DNA of 64,000 nt from Alphaproteobacteria bacterium (GTDB lineage Bacteria > Pseudomonadota > Alphaproteobacteria > Caulobacterales > Maricaulaceae). Positions 9,624 through 18,054 of the stretch are shown here, piece by piece; position 1 is the stretch's first letter, and each line of letters starts with the position of its first letter. A model generated the notes under the pieces. That model was not told the origin of the DNA and did not search any database. It saw nothing but the letters and a program-made list of their open reading frames with translations. The position numbers and the translations under genes were made by a program. Location of the stretch: positions 513,909 through 577,908 of the forward strand of contig JANSXV010000002.1 of NCBI GenBank assembly GCA_024742735.1, given 5' to 3'.

Positions 9624-10631
9624 ATGCAGCAGGTCAACCAGGACGCCGTTACGGCGGAGCAAGGCGAAACCGCCTTCATTCTGCAGCTGCGTCCCGCCAT
9701 CCCCCCCGGCGCGGATCCTGCGGTGCTGAGCACGCAGATCGACCAGTTCGTGCGGCTGTATCTGGGCGCATGCACGCTGGATGAAGCGCGCTTTGCCCAG
9801 CTGGAGGCGCTGACCTGGGCGATCAGCGCATCGCCCGGGGCTGCGGGCGCTGTCGAGGAGATCCGCGCGGATCTGGCCGAGACCCTGTTCGGCGCCGCCG
9901 GCGGCGATCATGTCCGGCTTGTGCGCGAGGACGATCATGACGCCGAGCCGGACGCTCCCGAAGTCGCCGAGCCGGGCCCGGTTGAGGACCCCTTCGCCGG
10001 ATGGGAGCCCGCCAATTCGTCCGCCGCGACCCGTGCGGCCATGGAGGGCTCCTCGGACGTTCTGGACCTGGACGCGCCCGATCTTGATATCGTGGATGCA
10101 GACATTCTGGAGGTGGACGCCTGGTCGGTGGACACTTCCGTCACGGCGCCGCCTGACGATGACGTGTTCGATATCGAGTCCGGCTTCGAGACTGAAGCCG
10201 AGCCGGCTGAGCCCAGCTTCGACACGCTGACCGAAGCGCCCGAGCGCTCGGGTCAGACCAACGGCGACATCGCCGCCGAGCTCGCCGCGTTCCGTGCGGA
10301 GATGCGTGAAATCGCCGCCGGCATTCCGGCGGACGCCGGCTCAGGCGCGCTGGATCAGTTCCGCGCCGAGCTGGACTCCATCACCGGCGCGCTGGGCCAG
10401 CGTGTCGACGGCGCCGCCCAACGGATCGAATCCGCTGCGGACCGTGTCGCCGACACGGTCGCCTGCCTTCCTGACGCCGAACGCATGGCCGGCGCGGTGG
10501 AGCGGGCCGAAGCCAGCGCCCAGCTCATGGAATCAAGCGTGCGCGAGGCCGTCGAGGCGCTCACCGCCGCCTTGAAGGCCATGAACGGAGCCGCCCCCGG
10601 TGGGGAAAGCCAAGCGGATTTCGGGGCTTAG
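9624..10631 (+). CDS. Acidic protein with C-terminal coiled coil, unknown function
   Basis: A 335-residue protein that I do not recognise. Residues 1-90 look globular. About 95-200 is a strongly acidic, low-complexity linker rich in D, E, P and A. Residues 210-330 form heptad-like helix (ELAAFRAEMREIAA, then repeated Q/R/E/A patterns), probably coiled coil. There is no signal peptide, so it is probably cytoplasmic. It follows the BcsB-like gene by 108 bp on the same strand and may be an accessory or scaffold of the polysaccharide machinery. The ATG at 9624 has no good ribosome-binding site; an inverted repeat CCTGG/CCAGG lies just upstream at 9597-9613. Confidence 0.6.
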   Translation: MQQVNQDAVTAEQGETAFILQLRPAIPPGADPAVLSTQIDQFVRLYLGACTLDEARFAQLEALTWAISASPGAAGAVEEIRADLAETLFGAAGGDHVRLVREDDHDAEPDAPEVAEPGPVEDPFAGWEPANSSAATRAAMEGSSDVLDLDAPDLDIVDADILEVDAWSVDTSVTAPPDDDVFDIESGFETEAEPAEPSFDTLTEAPERSGQTNGDIAAELAAFRAEMREIAAGIPADAGSGALDQFRAELDSITGALGQRVDGAAQRIESAADRVADTVACLPDAERMAGAVERAEASAQLMESSVREAVEALTAALKAMNGAAPGGESQADFGA

Positions 10632-10712
10632 GCCGCCTGGTCGCTTTTTGCTATTCATGACAGAACGGTAATGTTAGCGTTCTCCTCAACAATAAGGCTT
10701 GGGGAGGCCGTC

Positions 10713-10916
10713 ATGCGTTTTTTAACTGGGTTCGCTGCGATAGGTTTGCTGGCCGGAACATATCTTGTGTGTCCGGCGGCGCTTCGCACCAGCATCAACG
10801 ACACGCTGACACCGGATGCGCAGACGCTTGTGGAGGTGCGCGAAGGCATCGATGCGATCATGCGCCATCTGGACGGCCCGGGCGACATGGGCCCGGACGC
10901 ACCCGTTCGTTCATAG
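10713..10916 (+). CDS. Small secreted or membrane-anchored protein, 67 aa
   Basis: The ATG at 10713 lies 5 bases after GGGGAGG (10701-10707), a far better start than the in-frame ATG at 10671. The product begins MRFLTGFAAIGLLAGTYLVCP, a signal or anchor helix, followed by about 45 mostly polar, acidic residues with a VREGIDAIMRHL helix. No family is recognised. It ends 17 bp before the convergent DUF1295 gene. A real short gene is supported by the ribosome-binding site and the signal-like N-terminus. Confidence 0.6.
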   Translation: MRFLTGFAAIGLLAGTYLVCPAALRTSINDTLTPDAQTLVEVREGIDAIMRHLDGPGDMGPDAPVRS

Positions 10917-10933
10917 TCACCTTGGTGATCTGA

Positions 10934-11731
10934 TCACGCGTCCCGCTTCGGCGGACGTGGAATGAAGCTGGAGGTTCGCGCCACATAGGCGTCGTAGCCC
11001 TTGCGCCGCTTCTTCAGTCCGCTTTCCAGCAAGGGCGCGCCGGACCAGCGCGTCAGGGTGAAGGTCAGGAAGATCGGCCCCACAACGGCGAAGAGGCCGG
11101 GGACCGTCTCCGCGCCGATCAACCAGATCCCCCACCAGGTCGCCGCTTCACCGAAATAATTCGGATGGCGCGACCAGGCCCACAGCCCCTTGTCCATCAC
11201 CTGTCCGGCATTGGCGGGATCGTGCTTGAACGCGGCGAGCTGGGCGTCGGCGACCGTCTCATAGACGAGCCCGAAGATCGCAAGCGTGATCCCGGCCCAG
11301 GCCACCGGTCCGAATCCGGCCTGGGCTGAGACCTGCCCGAGCTGAGCGGGCAGGGCCGTGACCCACAGCAGGAGCGCCTGGGGCAGGAAGACGAACAGCG
11401 CCGTCGTCTTCCAGAACGGCCAGGAGCGTTTCTCCCGCGCGCTCGCCAGCAGGGCTTCATAGCGTGGATCAGCCCCTTCGCGCCGCCAGCGCAGGAACAG
11501 GTGAAAGCCCAGGCGCAGACCCCAGACCGTCACCAGCCCCGTAATCACCAGCTGGCGCGTCTCCCAGCCGTCGGCCAGCGCGAAGCTGGACAGCGCCATC
11601 ACCGTGATGCCGAACGCCCAGAATGCGTCCACGAAGCTGGGATCGCGGGTCATCTGGGCGATCACCCAGAGCCCCGCGAACAGCGCCACGGCGATGGCCA
11701 GATTGGCGGCAAGGAGGGAGACAGGATCCAT
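10934..11731 (-). CDS. DUF1295 family membrane protein (steroid 5-alpha-reductase-like)
   Basis: A 265-residue multi-pass membrane protein. It carries DPSFVDAFWAFG near residue 30, the WGLRLGFHLFLRW segment near 75, and the HPNYFGEAATWWGIWL motif near 185, which together define the DUF1295 family related to the C-terminal reductase fold of 3-oxo-5-alpha-steroid 4-dehydrogenases and isoprenylcysteine methyltransferases. Substrate is not known for bacterial members. It ends near the convergent small gene at 10916 and starts 75 bp from the stop of the YeeE/YedE-like gene upstream, so it may be the last gene of that operon. Confidence 0.85.
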   Translation of the reverse strand: MDPVSLLAANLAIAVALFAGLWVIAQMTRDPSFVDAFWAFGITVMALSSFALADGWETRQLVITGLVTVWGLRLGFHLFLRWRREGADPRYEALLASAREKRSWPFWKTTALFVFLPQALLLWVTALPAQLGQVSAQAGFGPVAWAGITLAIFGLVYETVADAQLAAFKHDPANAGQVMDKGLWAWSRHPNYFGEAATWWGIWLIGAETVPGLFAVVGPIFLTFTLTRWSGAPLLESGLKKRRKGYDAYVARTSSFIPRPPKRDA

Positions 11732-11805
11732 AAAAGGCCTTCGGGCTCAGTCTGACGTACAACGGATACTGAGACTTAGACCATGGGCGCGGCCCTGTCG
11801 CGCCT

Positions 11806-12243
11806 TCAGGCCGTCTTCGGCGCCAGGCGCTGGGCGATCAGCCAGCGCCAGGCGAGAATGCCGGTCACCATTGCGATGAGGAAGATGAAGACCTCGCTTC
11901 GCCCCAGCGCCGCGGCGCTGATGGCCGGTCCCGGGCAGAAGCCCGCCAGCCCCCAGCCTGCGCCGAACATCGCTGCGCCGCTGATCAGGCGCGGGTCGAT
12001 ATCGGTTGCAGCCGGCCACTGGAATTTCGCTTCGAACAGGGGATGGCCCATGGCCCGGACCAGGCGATACCCGATCCCGGTGACGACCAGCGCAGACCCC
12101 ATGACGAAGGCGAGGCTGGGGTCCCATGTTCCGGCGACGTCCAGGAAGTTCTGCACCTTGGCCGGATTGATCATGCCGGAGATGACAAGGCCGAGCCCGA
12201 AGATCAGGCCGGCGGCGAAGCTTGACGCGATGCGTGCGATCAT
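11806..12243 (-). CDS. YeeE/YedE family membrane protein, second half
   Basis: A 145-residue protein with four predicted membrane helices and the family motif GFCPGPA near residue 105. With its upstream partner at 12253-12678 (9-bp gap) it forms the split YeeE/YedE pair (PmpA/PmpB-like) known from BigR-controlled sulfide-detoxification operons. YeeE in other bacteria imports thiosulfate through conserved cysteines; here a single cysteine in the motif fits that role. It probably moves a reduced sulfur species across the inner membrane. Start ATG 12243 is preceded by AGGAGG. Confidence 0.85.
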   Translation of the reverse strand: MIARIASSFAAGLIFGLGLVISGMINPAKVQNFLDVAGTWDPSLAFVMGSALVVTGIGYRLVRAMGHPLFEAKFQWPAATDIDPRLISGAAMFGAGWGLAGFCPGPAISAAALGRSEVFIFLIAMVTGILAWRWLIAQRLAPKTA

Positions 12244-12252
12244 GACGACCTC

Positions 12253-12678
12253 CTAAACGACGTGCCGGATGACGAAGACGGCCGCCGCGCCGGCCGCCAT
12301 GAAGGTGAGGGTCGCCACGATCCCCCGGGCGGAGAAGCGTGAGATTCCGCACACGCCGTGCCCGGAGGTGCAGCCCGAACCCAGCTGGGTCCCGATCCCA
12401 ACCAGAAGACCCGCCGCGATCAGAAGCCCGGTCGTGGCCGGGATCTGGACCTCGATGCGCGGTCCGAACGCCATGTAGGCGAGCGGGGCGATGACGAGGC
12501 CTGCGATGAAGGCCGCCCGCCAGGCGCGGTCGGCGACGCCTGGGCCGATCAGGCCTCCGGCGATGCCGGAAATCCCCGCGATGCGACCGTTCGCCGCCAT
12601 GAGAATGACGGCGGACAGCCCGATCAGGCCGCCGCCGATGAGCGCCGAAACCGGCGTGAAATCAGTTGTGTAATCCAT
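12253..12678 (-). CDS. YeeE/YedE family membrane protein, first half
   Basis: A 141-residue four-helix membrane protein with the signature GSGCTSGHGVCG near residue 105, containing two cysteines typical of YeeE/YedE sulfur transporters. The ATG at 12678 (MDYTTDF) is preferred; the in-frame ATG at 12723 would add a very basic, unconserved leader. It is transcribed divergently from the ArsR-type regulator gene, with the palindromic operator at 12800-12819 in the shared gap. A single repressor could therefore control both directions. Confidence 0.85.
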   Translation of the reverse strand: MDYTTDFTPVSALIGGGLIGLSAVILMAANGRIAGISGIAGGLIGPGVADRAWRAAFIAGLVIAPLAYMAFGPRIEVQIPATTGLLIAAGLLVGIGTQLGSGCTSGHGVCGISRFSARGIVATLTFMAAGAAAVFVIRHVV

Positions 12679-12799
12679 GGTTCCAGGTCGTCTCCTGCGT
12701 GTGACCGAGCGCCGCATGCGCACTTTGTCCTATGGCGAGTGGGGATATTTTGAGTTTTCCTCACCGGCGAAGGGGTTGCATTCCGGCCTTTCAATTATC

Positions 12800-12819
12800 A
12801 ATTATCGAAAGTGATAAAT
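12800..12819. promoter_or_regulatory. AT-rich palindromic operator of the BigR/SqrR-type repressor
   Basis: AATTATC-GAAAGT-GATAAAT (12800-12819) is an imperfect inverted repeat with seven-base arms and one mismatch, in an unusually AT-rich stretch between divergent genes. A further ATTATCA copy lies just before it (12794-12800). BigR/SqrR repressors bind AT-rich imperfect palindromes over their own promoter, and persulfide formation on the repressor releases it. Assignment is by position, symmetry and the neighbouring regulator. Confidence 0.6.
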
Positions 12820-12891
12820 GATGAGCCGGAAATCAAGCCCCGAATGACCGGGCGGCTGAAACCCCGGCGCCGAACCAAGGAGGAGGCCGCC

Positions 12892-13233
12892 ATGGACGGC
12901 CAGATCAATCTGGAGGAGCTGCGCGAGCGCGCCGGCGAGGTGTCCGGGCTCCTCAAGCTCATGGCCAACCCCAGCCGCCTGCTCGTCGCGTGCGAGCTCA
13001 TGGAGGGCGAGCGTTCGGTCTCCGAGATCGAGGCGCGCACCGGCGTACGCCAGCCCAACCTGTCCCGCGACCTCGCCCGGCTGCGCGCCGAAGGCCTTGT
13101 GACCACGCGCCGGGAGTCCAAGCAGGTCTTCTACTCCCTCGCCGATACCCGCATCCAGGCGCTGATGGAGGCCCTGTGCGCGGCCTTCGGCGCCGATCTG
13201 AAATCCCCTGAGCTGCAGGAGCAACACTCATGA
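12892..13233 (+). CDS. bigR: ArsR-family persulfide-sensing repressor, BigR/SqrR-like
   Basis: A 113-residue winged-helix regulator beginning MDGQINLEELRERA. Family marks are LMANPSRLLVACELMEGERSV, the recognition helix RQPNLSRDLARLR (residues 53-65) and the wing RRESKQVFYSL. Two cysteines, C34 and C96, sit where BigR and SqrR carry the pair that forms an intramolecular tetrasulfide or disulfide in response to reactive sulfur. The ATG at 12892 follows AAGGAGG (12877-12883); an in-frame ATG at 12811 lies inside the operator and is disfavoured. The gene overlaps the persulfide dioxygenase gene by four bases. Confidence 0.85.
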   Translation: MDGQINLEELRERAGEVSGLLKLMANPSRLLVACELMEGERSVSEIEARTGVRQPNLSRDLARLRAEGLVTTRRESKQVFYSLADTRIQALMEALCAAFGADLKSPELQEQHS

Positions 13234-14099
13234 CCCAGACACCCGACGTGAAGATGTTCTTCGACGAACCGACCTTCACCTTCAGCTATGTCGTGTCCGA
13301 TCCGGCCACGAAAAAGGCCGCCATCGTGGACTCGGTGCTCAATTATGATCCCAAGTCCGGGCGCACCTCCAAGGAGGGCGCCGACGCGATCATCGCCTTC
13401 ATCCGCGAGCAGGGCCTGGAGGTGCAGTGGATCCTGGAGACCCACGTGCACGCCGACCACCTGTCGGCTGCGCCCTATCTCAAGGAGCAGGTGGGCGGAA
13501 CGCTCGCCATCGGCTCGAACATCAAGACCGTGCAGGACGTGTTCGGAAAGGTGTTCAACGCCGGGACCGAGTTCGCCCGCGACGGCTCCCAGTTCGACCA
13601 CCTGTTCGAGGACGGCGAGCAGTTCGCGCTGGGCTCGATCCAGGCCCGCGCCATCCACACGCCCGGCCATACCCCGGCCTGCATGACGTATCTGATCGGC
13701 GATGCCGGGTTTGTCGGCGACACGATCTTCATGCCTGACTTCGGCACGGCGCGCTGCGACTTCCCGGGCGGGGACGCGCGCACGCTGTACCAGTCCATCC
13801 AGAAGATCTTCGCCCTGCCCGACGAGACGCGCCTGTTCATGTGCCATGACTACAAGGCGCCGGGCCGGGACGAGTTCGCCCACCTGACCACCGTGGGCGA
13901 GGAAAAGGCGAAGAATATTCACGTGGGCGCCGGCAGGAGCGAGGACGATTTCGTCAAGATGCGCACCGAGCGCGACGCGACGCTGGACATGCCCGTCCTG
14001 ATCCTGCCGAGCGTTCAGGTGAACATGCGCGCCGGCCACCTGCCGCCCAGGGAAGGCAATGGCGTCAGCTATCTGAAAATCCCGCTCGACGCGCTTTGA
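13230..14099 (+). CDS. MBL-fold persulfide dioxygenase (ETHE1/Blh-like)
   Basis: A 289-residue metallo-beta-lactamase-fold enzyme. The metal motif is THVHADH (71-77), followed by the HTPGHTPACM segment near residue 145, GDTIFMPDFGTARCDFPGG near 165 and the late CHDY histidine near 208. This is the pattern of glyoxalase-II-like ETHE1 persulfide dioxygenases, which use one iron to oxidise glutathione persulfide to sulfite. It is coupled by ATGA overlap to the BigR-like repressor, the same arrangement as bigR-blh. It should work with the downstream SQR domain, which produces persulfide from sulfide. Product assignment is strong for the fold and good for the reaction. Confidence 0.88.
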   Translation: MTQTPDVKMFFDEPTFTFSYVVSDPATKKAAIVDSVLNYDPKSGRTSKEGADAIIAFIREQGLEVQWILETHVHADHLSAAPYLKEQVGGTLAIGSNIKTVQDVFGKVFNAGTEFARDGSQFDHLFEDGEQFALGSIQARAIHTPGHTPACMTYLIGDAGFVGDTIFMPDFGTARCDFPGGDARTLYQSIQKIFALPDETRLFMCHDYKAPGRDEFAHLTTVGEEKAKNIHVGAGRSEDDFVKMRTERDATLDMPVLILPSVQVNMRAGHLPPREGNGVSYLKIPLDAL

Positions 14100-14180
14100 T
14101 CTGACGCCGAACCCAAGCGCCGGGCGGCTCGACCCGCCTGGCGCCGCACCCATAAAAGACCCGTCCGGGGAGGACTCGCC

Positions 14181-15935
14181 ATGGACCTGAAACGCATCTC
14201 GCCCTTCTTCACCGCCAGCCCCCAGCTCAGCCCCGCCGACGTGGGCGCAGCGGCGAGCCTGGGGTTCAGGGCGATCGTCAACAACCGCCCCGACGGCGAA
14301 GGCGACGATCAGCCGAAGTCTGAGGAGATCGAAGCCGCGGCCCGGGCCCATGGCCTCGACTACCGTCACATCCCGGTCGTGGGCGGCCAGATCTCCGACG
14401 CGGACATCGCCGCCTTCCAGACGGCGATGGAGGAGGTGACCGGCCCGGTTCTGGCCTTCTGCCGGACGGGGACGCGCTCGACCACGCTGTGGGCGCTGAG
14501 CGAAGCCCGCCACATGTCCGCAGACGCCCTGATCAAGGCGGCGGGCGAGGCCGGCTATGACCTGTCCGGCCTGCGCGCGAGGCTCGAGTCCCGCCTGGCG
14601 GCTCGAACGGGCGCCGGGGCGTCTGAAACGCCGGCGGCGCCGGAGCGCAAGTTCGACGTGGTCGTCGTCGGCGGCGGCGCGGCGGGAATCAGCGCCGCGG
14701 CGAGCCTGCTGAACCGGCGGCCTTCGGCGAACATCGCCATCGTGGAGCCGCGCGAGGATCACTTCTACCAGCCCGGCTGGACCCTGGTCGGCGGCGGGGT
14801 GTTCGACCGCAAGGACACGCGCCGGCCCATGGCTGAACTCATGCCGGAAAAGGCGACCTGGATCCGTGCAGCGGCCTCGGGTTTCGATCCCGAGCATCGC
14901 GCGGTCATCCTGGAGGACGGGACGCGCCTGTCCTATGACGTGCTGATCGCCGCGCCGGGCATCAAGCTGGACATCGACCAGATCGACGGCCTGCGCGCGT
15001 CTCTGGGTCATAACGGCGTGACGTCGAACTATCTGTTCGATCTCGCGCCCTATACCTGGGACCTGGTTCAGGCCACGCGCTCGGGAACCGCGCTGTTCAC
15101 CCAGCCGCCCATGCCCATCAAGTGCGCCGGCGCGCCGCAGAAGGCCATGTACCTGTCCTGCGACGCCTGGCGGCGAAAGGGCGTGCTGTCCGGCATCGAC
15201 GTGCAGTTCCACAACGCAGGCCCGGTCCTGTTCGGCGTGCCCGACTATGTGCCCGCCCTCATGGAGTATGTGGAGCGCTACGGGATCGATCTGAATTTCG
15301 GGTCGAAGCTTGTCGCGGTGGACGCCGACAGCCGCACGGCGGTGTTTGAACAGGCCGGCGAGGACGGTCCGGTGCGCGTAGAGCGCAGCTTCGACATGAT
15401 CCATGTCACACCGCCCCAGACTGCGCCGGACTTCGTGCGCAACTCGCCTTTGGCGAACGAGGCGGGCTGGATCGACGTCTCTCCGGAGACCCTGCAGCAT
15501 GTGAAGTATGGCAATGTCTTCGCCCTGGGCGACGCCTGCTCGGCGCCGAACGCCAAAACCGCTGCGGCGGTGCGCGCCCAGGCGCCGGTCGTGGCCGAGA
15601 ACGTCGCGCGCGTGCTCGACGGCAAAGCGGCGCGGGCGGTGTATAACGGCTACGGCTCCTGCCCGCTCACCGTGGAGCGCGGCAAGATCGTGCTGGCCGA
15701 ATTCGGCTATGGCGGCAAGCTGCTGCCGACCTTCCCCGACTGGCTGGTGGACGGCAGGAAGCCCACCCGCGTGGCCTGGTTCCTGAAGGAGAAGATGCTC
15801 CCCGGGATCTATTTCGACGCCATGCTCCAGGGCAAGGAGTGGCTCATGAATGTCGACTTCCTCGACCATGACCCGACGCCGCGCGACGCCCCGGAGGCGT
15901 GCGGGGAGCAGGCCAAGGCCGGCAAGGCGGCGTGA
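14181..15935 (+). CDS. DUF442-sulfide:quinone oxidoreductase fusion
   Basis: A 584-residue two-domain protein. Residues 1-110 form a DUF442 (Blh-type) phosphatase-like domain with the CRTGTRS loop (C94, R99), close to rhodanese/dual-specificity phosphatase active sites. After a short linker, residues 157-560 form a type II SQR-like flavoprotein. It has the dinucleotide motif VVVGGGAAGIS, a cysteine in PIKCAGAPQK, the second FAD motif GNVFALGDACSAPNAKTAAA, and a C-terminal GSCPL cysteine. It should oxidise sulfide at the membrane, passing electrons to quinone and sulfur to a thiol acceptor, with the dioxygenase encoded upstream consuming the product. The N-terminal domain may handle persulfide transfer; that is inference. 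Confidence 0.85.
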   Translation: MDLKRISPFFTASPQLSPADVGAAASLGFRAIVNNRPDGEGDDQPKSEEIEAAARAHGLDYRHIPVVGGQISDADIAAFQTAMEEVTGPVLAFCRTGTRSTTLWALSEARHMSADALIKAAGEAGYDLSGLRARLESRLAARTGAGASETPAAPERKFDVVVVGGGAAGISAAASLLNRRPSANIAIVEPREDHFYQPGWTLVGGGVFDRKDTRRPMAELMPEKATWIRAAASGFDPEHRAVILEDGTRLSYDVLIAAPGIKLDIDQIDGLRASLGHNGVTSNYLFDLAPYTWDLVQATRSGTALFTQPPMPIKCAGAPQKAMYLSCDAWRRKGVLSGIDVQFHNAGPVLFGVPDYVPALMEYVERYGIDLNFGSKLVAVDADSRTAVFEQAGEDGPVRVERSFDMIHVTPPQTAPDFVRNSPLANEAGWIDVSPETLQHVKYGNVFALGDACSAPNAKTAAAVRAQAPVVAENVARVLDGKAARAVYNGYGSCPLTVERGKIVLAEFGYGGKLLPTFPDWLVDGRKPTRVAWFLKEKMLPGIYFDAMLQGKEWLMNVDFLDHDPTPRDAPEACGEQAKAGKAA

Positions 15936-15997
15936 TCAACAATGCAGAAAGGCGAACGCCCCGACTGTGCCGGTTCCTCGAATGAAGTCTTGATACT

Positions 15998-17749
15998 GTG
16001 AATTTTAAACGCTTCTTCCCGATTCTGGACTGGGGCCGCCGTTATGACGGCGAGGCTTTCTCCAATGACCTGATGGCCGCGGTGATCGTGACGATCATGC
16101 TGATCCCGCAATCGCTGGCCTACGCCCTGCTGGCGGGACTGCCGCCCCAGGCGGGGCTCTACGCCTCCATCCTGCCGCTGGTGGCCTACGCCATCTTCGG
16201 CACCAGCCGGGCGCTGGCGGTGGGGCCGGTGGCGGTGGTTTCGCTCATGACGGCGGCCGCCGTCGGGCAGGTCACCGAAGCCGGGACCATGGGCTATATG
16301 GTGGCGGCGGGCACGCTGGCCTTCCTGTCAGGGATATTCCTGATGGTCATGGGCGTGTTCCGGCTGGGCTTTCTGGCCAACTTCCTGTCCCACCCGGTCA
16401 TCTCCGGCTTCATCACCGCTTCGGGAATCATCATCGCGACCAGCCAGCTCAAGCATGTGCTGGGGATCGAGGCCCACGGCCATAACCTGCTGGATCTCCT
16501 GATCAGCCTGGGCGCCCATATCGGCGACATCCACTGGATCACGTTCGCGATCGGGGCGAGTGCGGCCGCCTTCCTGTTCTGGGTGCGCTCCGGGCTGAAG
16601 CCGCTGCTGAAAGGCTTGGGGGTCCCTGCGCGCGCGGCTGACATTCTCACCAAGGCCGGGCCCGTCTTCGCCGTGGCGGTCTCCATTCTGGCTGTGATCG
16701 GCCTGGATCTCGGCGAGAAGGGCGTGGCGCTTGTGGGCGCTGTGCCTCAGGGCCTGCCGCCCTTCACCCTGCCGGATCTCAGCTTCGATCTCGTCGCGTC
16801 CCTCGGCGCTGCGGCGGTGCTCATCTCGATCATCGGCTTTGTCGAGAGCGTCTCGGTGGCCCAGACCCTGGCCGCCAAGAAGCGTCAGCGCATCGATCCC
16901 GATCAGGAGCTGGTGGGCCTCGGCGCGGCCAATGTCGCCTCCTCCTTCTCCGGAGGTTATCCGGTGACCGGCGGTTTCGCGCGCTCGGTCGTCAATTTCG
17001 ACGCCGGCGCCCAGACGCCTGCGGCGGGCGCCTTCACCGCTGGAGGCATCACGCTGGCGACGCTGTTTCTCACCCCGCTCTTGTTCAACCTGCCGGTGGC
17101 GGTTCTGGCCGCGACGATCATCGTCGCGGTGCTCAGCCTCGTGGATTTCCGCGCTTTGGGCCGGGCCTGGCGCTATTCCAGGACCGATTTCGCGGCCATG
17201 GCGACGACCATCGCCCTGACTCTGGGGCTGGGCGTGGAGACCGGCGTGACCGCCGGCGTGGTCCTGTCGCTGGCCCTGTTCCTGTACCGCACCAGCCGGC
17301 CGCATACCGCAGTGGTCGGTCAGGTCGCGGGCACCGAGCATTTCCGCAATATCGACCGGCACTCGGTCATCACCTGCCCCACGGTGGTGACGCTGCGCGT
17401 GGATGAAAGCCTCTACTTCGCCAACGCCCGCTATCTGGAAGACCGCGTCTACGCCCTGGTGGCGGACAATCCGGGGCTGAAGCATTTCGTCCTCATGTGC
17501 CCCGCGGTGAACGATATCGACATCTCCGCGCTGGAGAGCCTTGAGGCGATCAATCAGCGCCTGGCTGATTCCGGCGTCAGTTTGCACCTGTCTGAAGTGA
17601 AGGGGCCCGTCATGGACGCCCTGAAGCGCTCCCACTTCCTGGAGGAGCTGACCGGCGAGGTTTTCCTGAGCCAGTACGCGGCCATGGCCGCCCTGGCGCC
17701 GGAGACGGTGGCCCGGGCCCGGGGCGAGGCGGCTGCTGCGGCGCAGTAG
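15998..17749 (+). CDS. SulP family inorganic anion transporter with STAS domain
   Basis: A 583-residue transporter. About 12-14 membrane segments (residues 25-430) include the SulP signatures LIPQSLAYALLAGLPPQAGLYAS near residue 40 and SFSGGYPVTGGFARSVVN near 315. A C-terminal STAS domain (about 450-560) has DINDIDISALESL-like sequence. The start codon is GTG at 15998; the nearby ATG at 15982 reads into a stop after three codons. Lying 62 bp after the SQR fusion in the sulfide regulon, it likely moves sulfate or sulfite, the end products of persulfide oxidation. Bicarbonate and other anions are also carried by this family. Confidence 0.9.
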   Translation: MNFKRFFPILDWGRRYDGEAFSNDLMAAVIVTIMLIPQSLAYALLAGLPPQAGLYASILPLVAYAIFGTSRALAVGPVAVVSLMTAAAVGQVTEAGTMGYMVAAGTLAFLSGIFLMVMGVFRLGFLANFLSHPVISGFITASGIIIATSQLKHVLGIEAHGHNLLDLLISLGAHIGDIHWITFAIGASAAAFLFWVRSGLKPLLKGLGVPARAADILTKAGPVFAVAVSILAVIGLDLGEKGVALVGAVPQGLPPFTLPDLSFDLVASLGAAAVLISIIGFVESVSVAQTLAAKKRQRIDPDQELVGLGAANVASSFSGGYPVTGGFARSVVNFDAGAQTPAAGAFTAGGITLATLFLTPLLFNLPVAVLAATIIVAVLSLVDFRALGRAWRYSRTDFAAMATTIALTLGLGVETGVTAGVVLSLALFLYRTSRPHTAVVGQVAGTEHFRNIDRHSVITCPTVVTLRVDESLYFANARYLEDRVYALVADNPGLKHFVLMCPAVNDIDISALESLEAINQRLADSGVSLHLSEVKGPVMDALKRSHFLEELTGEVFLSQYAAMAALAPETVARARGEAAAAAQ

Positions 17750-17915
17750 CGGTCTTCGCAATCGCCGCACATGCTTCATGGAAATTTCACAAATGGCCCG
17801 CCGGGCCTGTGCAATGCCGCAACACGTGCTCAACGCGTTGATATTTTTTGACTATCGGTGCATCGCATCGCGGCGCGGGATTGAAATCGGGTGCGGTCGG
17901 CGACCTTCGCGGGCT

Positions 17916-17955
17916 CTGTCATGGCTTCGTCACCGAACTGCGACCTGCACGTAAC
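17916..17955 (+). promoter_or_regulatory. Pho-box-like tandem repeats upstream of the lipoprotein/TonB receptor/T2SS unit
   Basis: The 305-bp gap 17750-18054 holds no gene. Within it CTGTCAT-ggct-TCGTCAC (17916-17933) has the 7-4-7 layout of a PhoB site (consensus half-site CTGTCAC). The 11-bp period continues: CTGCGAC (17938-17944, 5/7) and ACGTAAC (17949-17955, 4/7). A GATGAT -10-like hexamer follows at 17959-17964. This suggests phosphate-starvation control of the downstream unit. The first two half-sites match best; the last is weak. Confidence 0.5.
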
Positions 17956-18054
17956 AAAGATGATGTGAGTTCCCTCCCGAGCGACCGAGCACCGCGAGTC
18001 CGGTGTGTCGGCGTGTCCGTTTTCTTGGGCCATTAATCTCCTCGGGGGTTCTTC

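Noticed and set aside
13131..15869. Very long minus-strand open frame opposite the PDO and SQR genes
   Set aside because: Antisense frame kept open by high GC; no motif, start signal or plausible composition.
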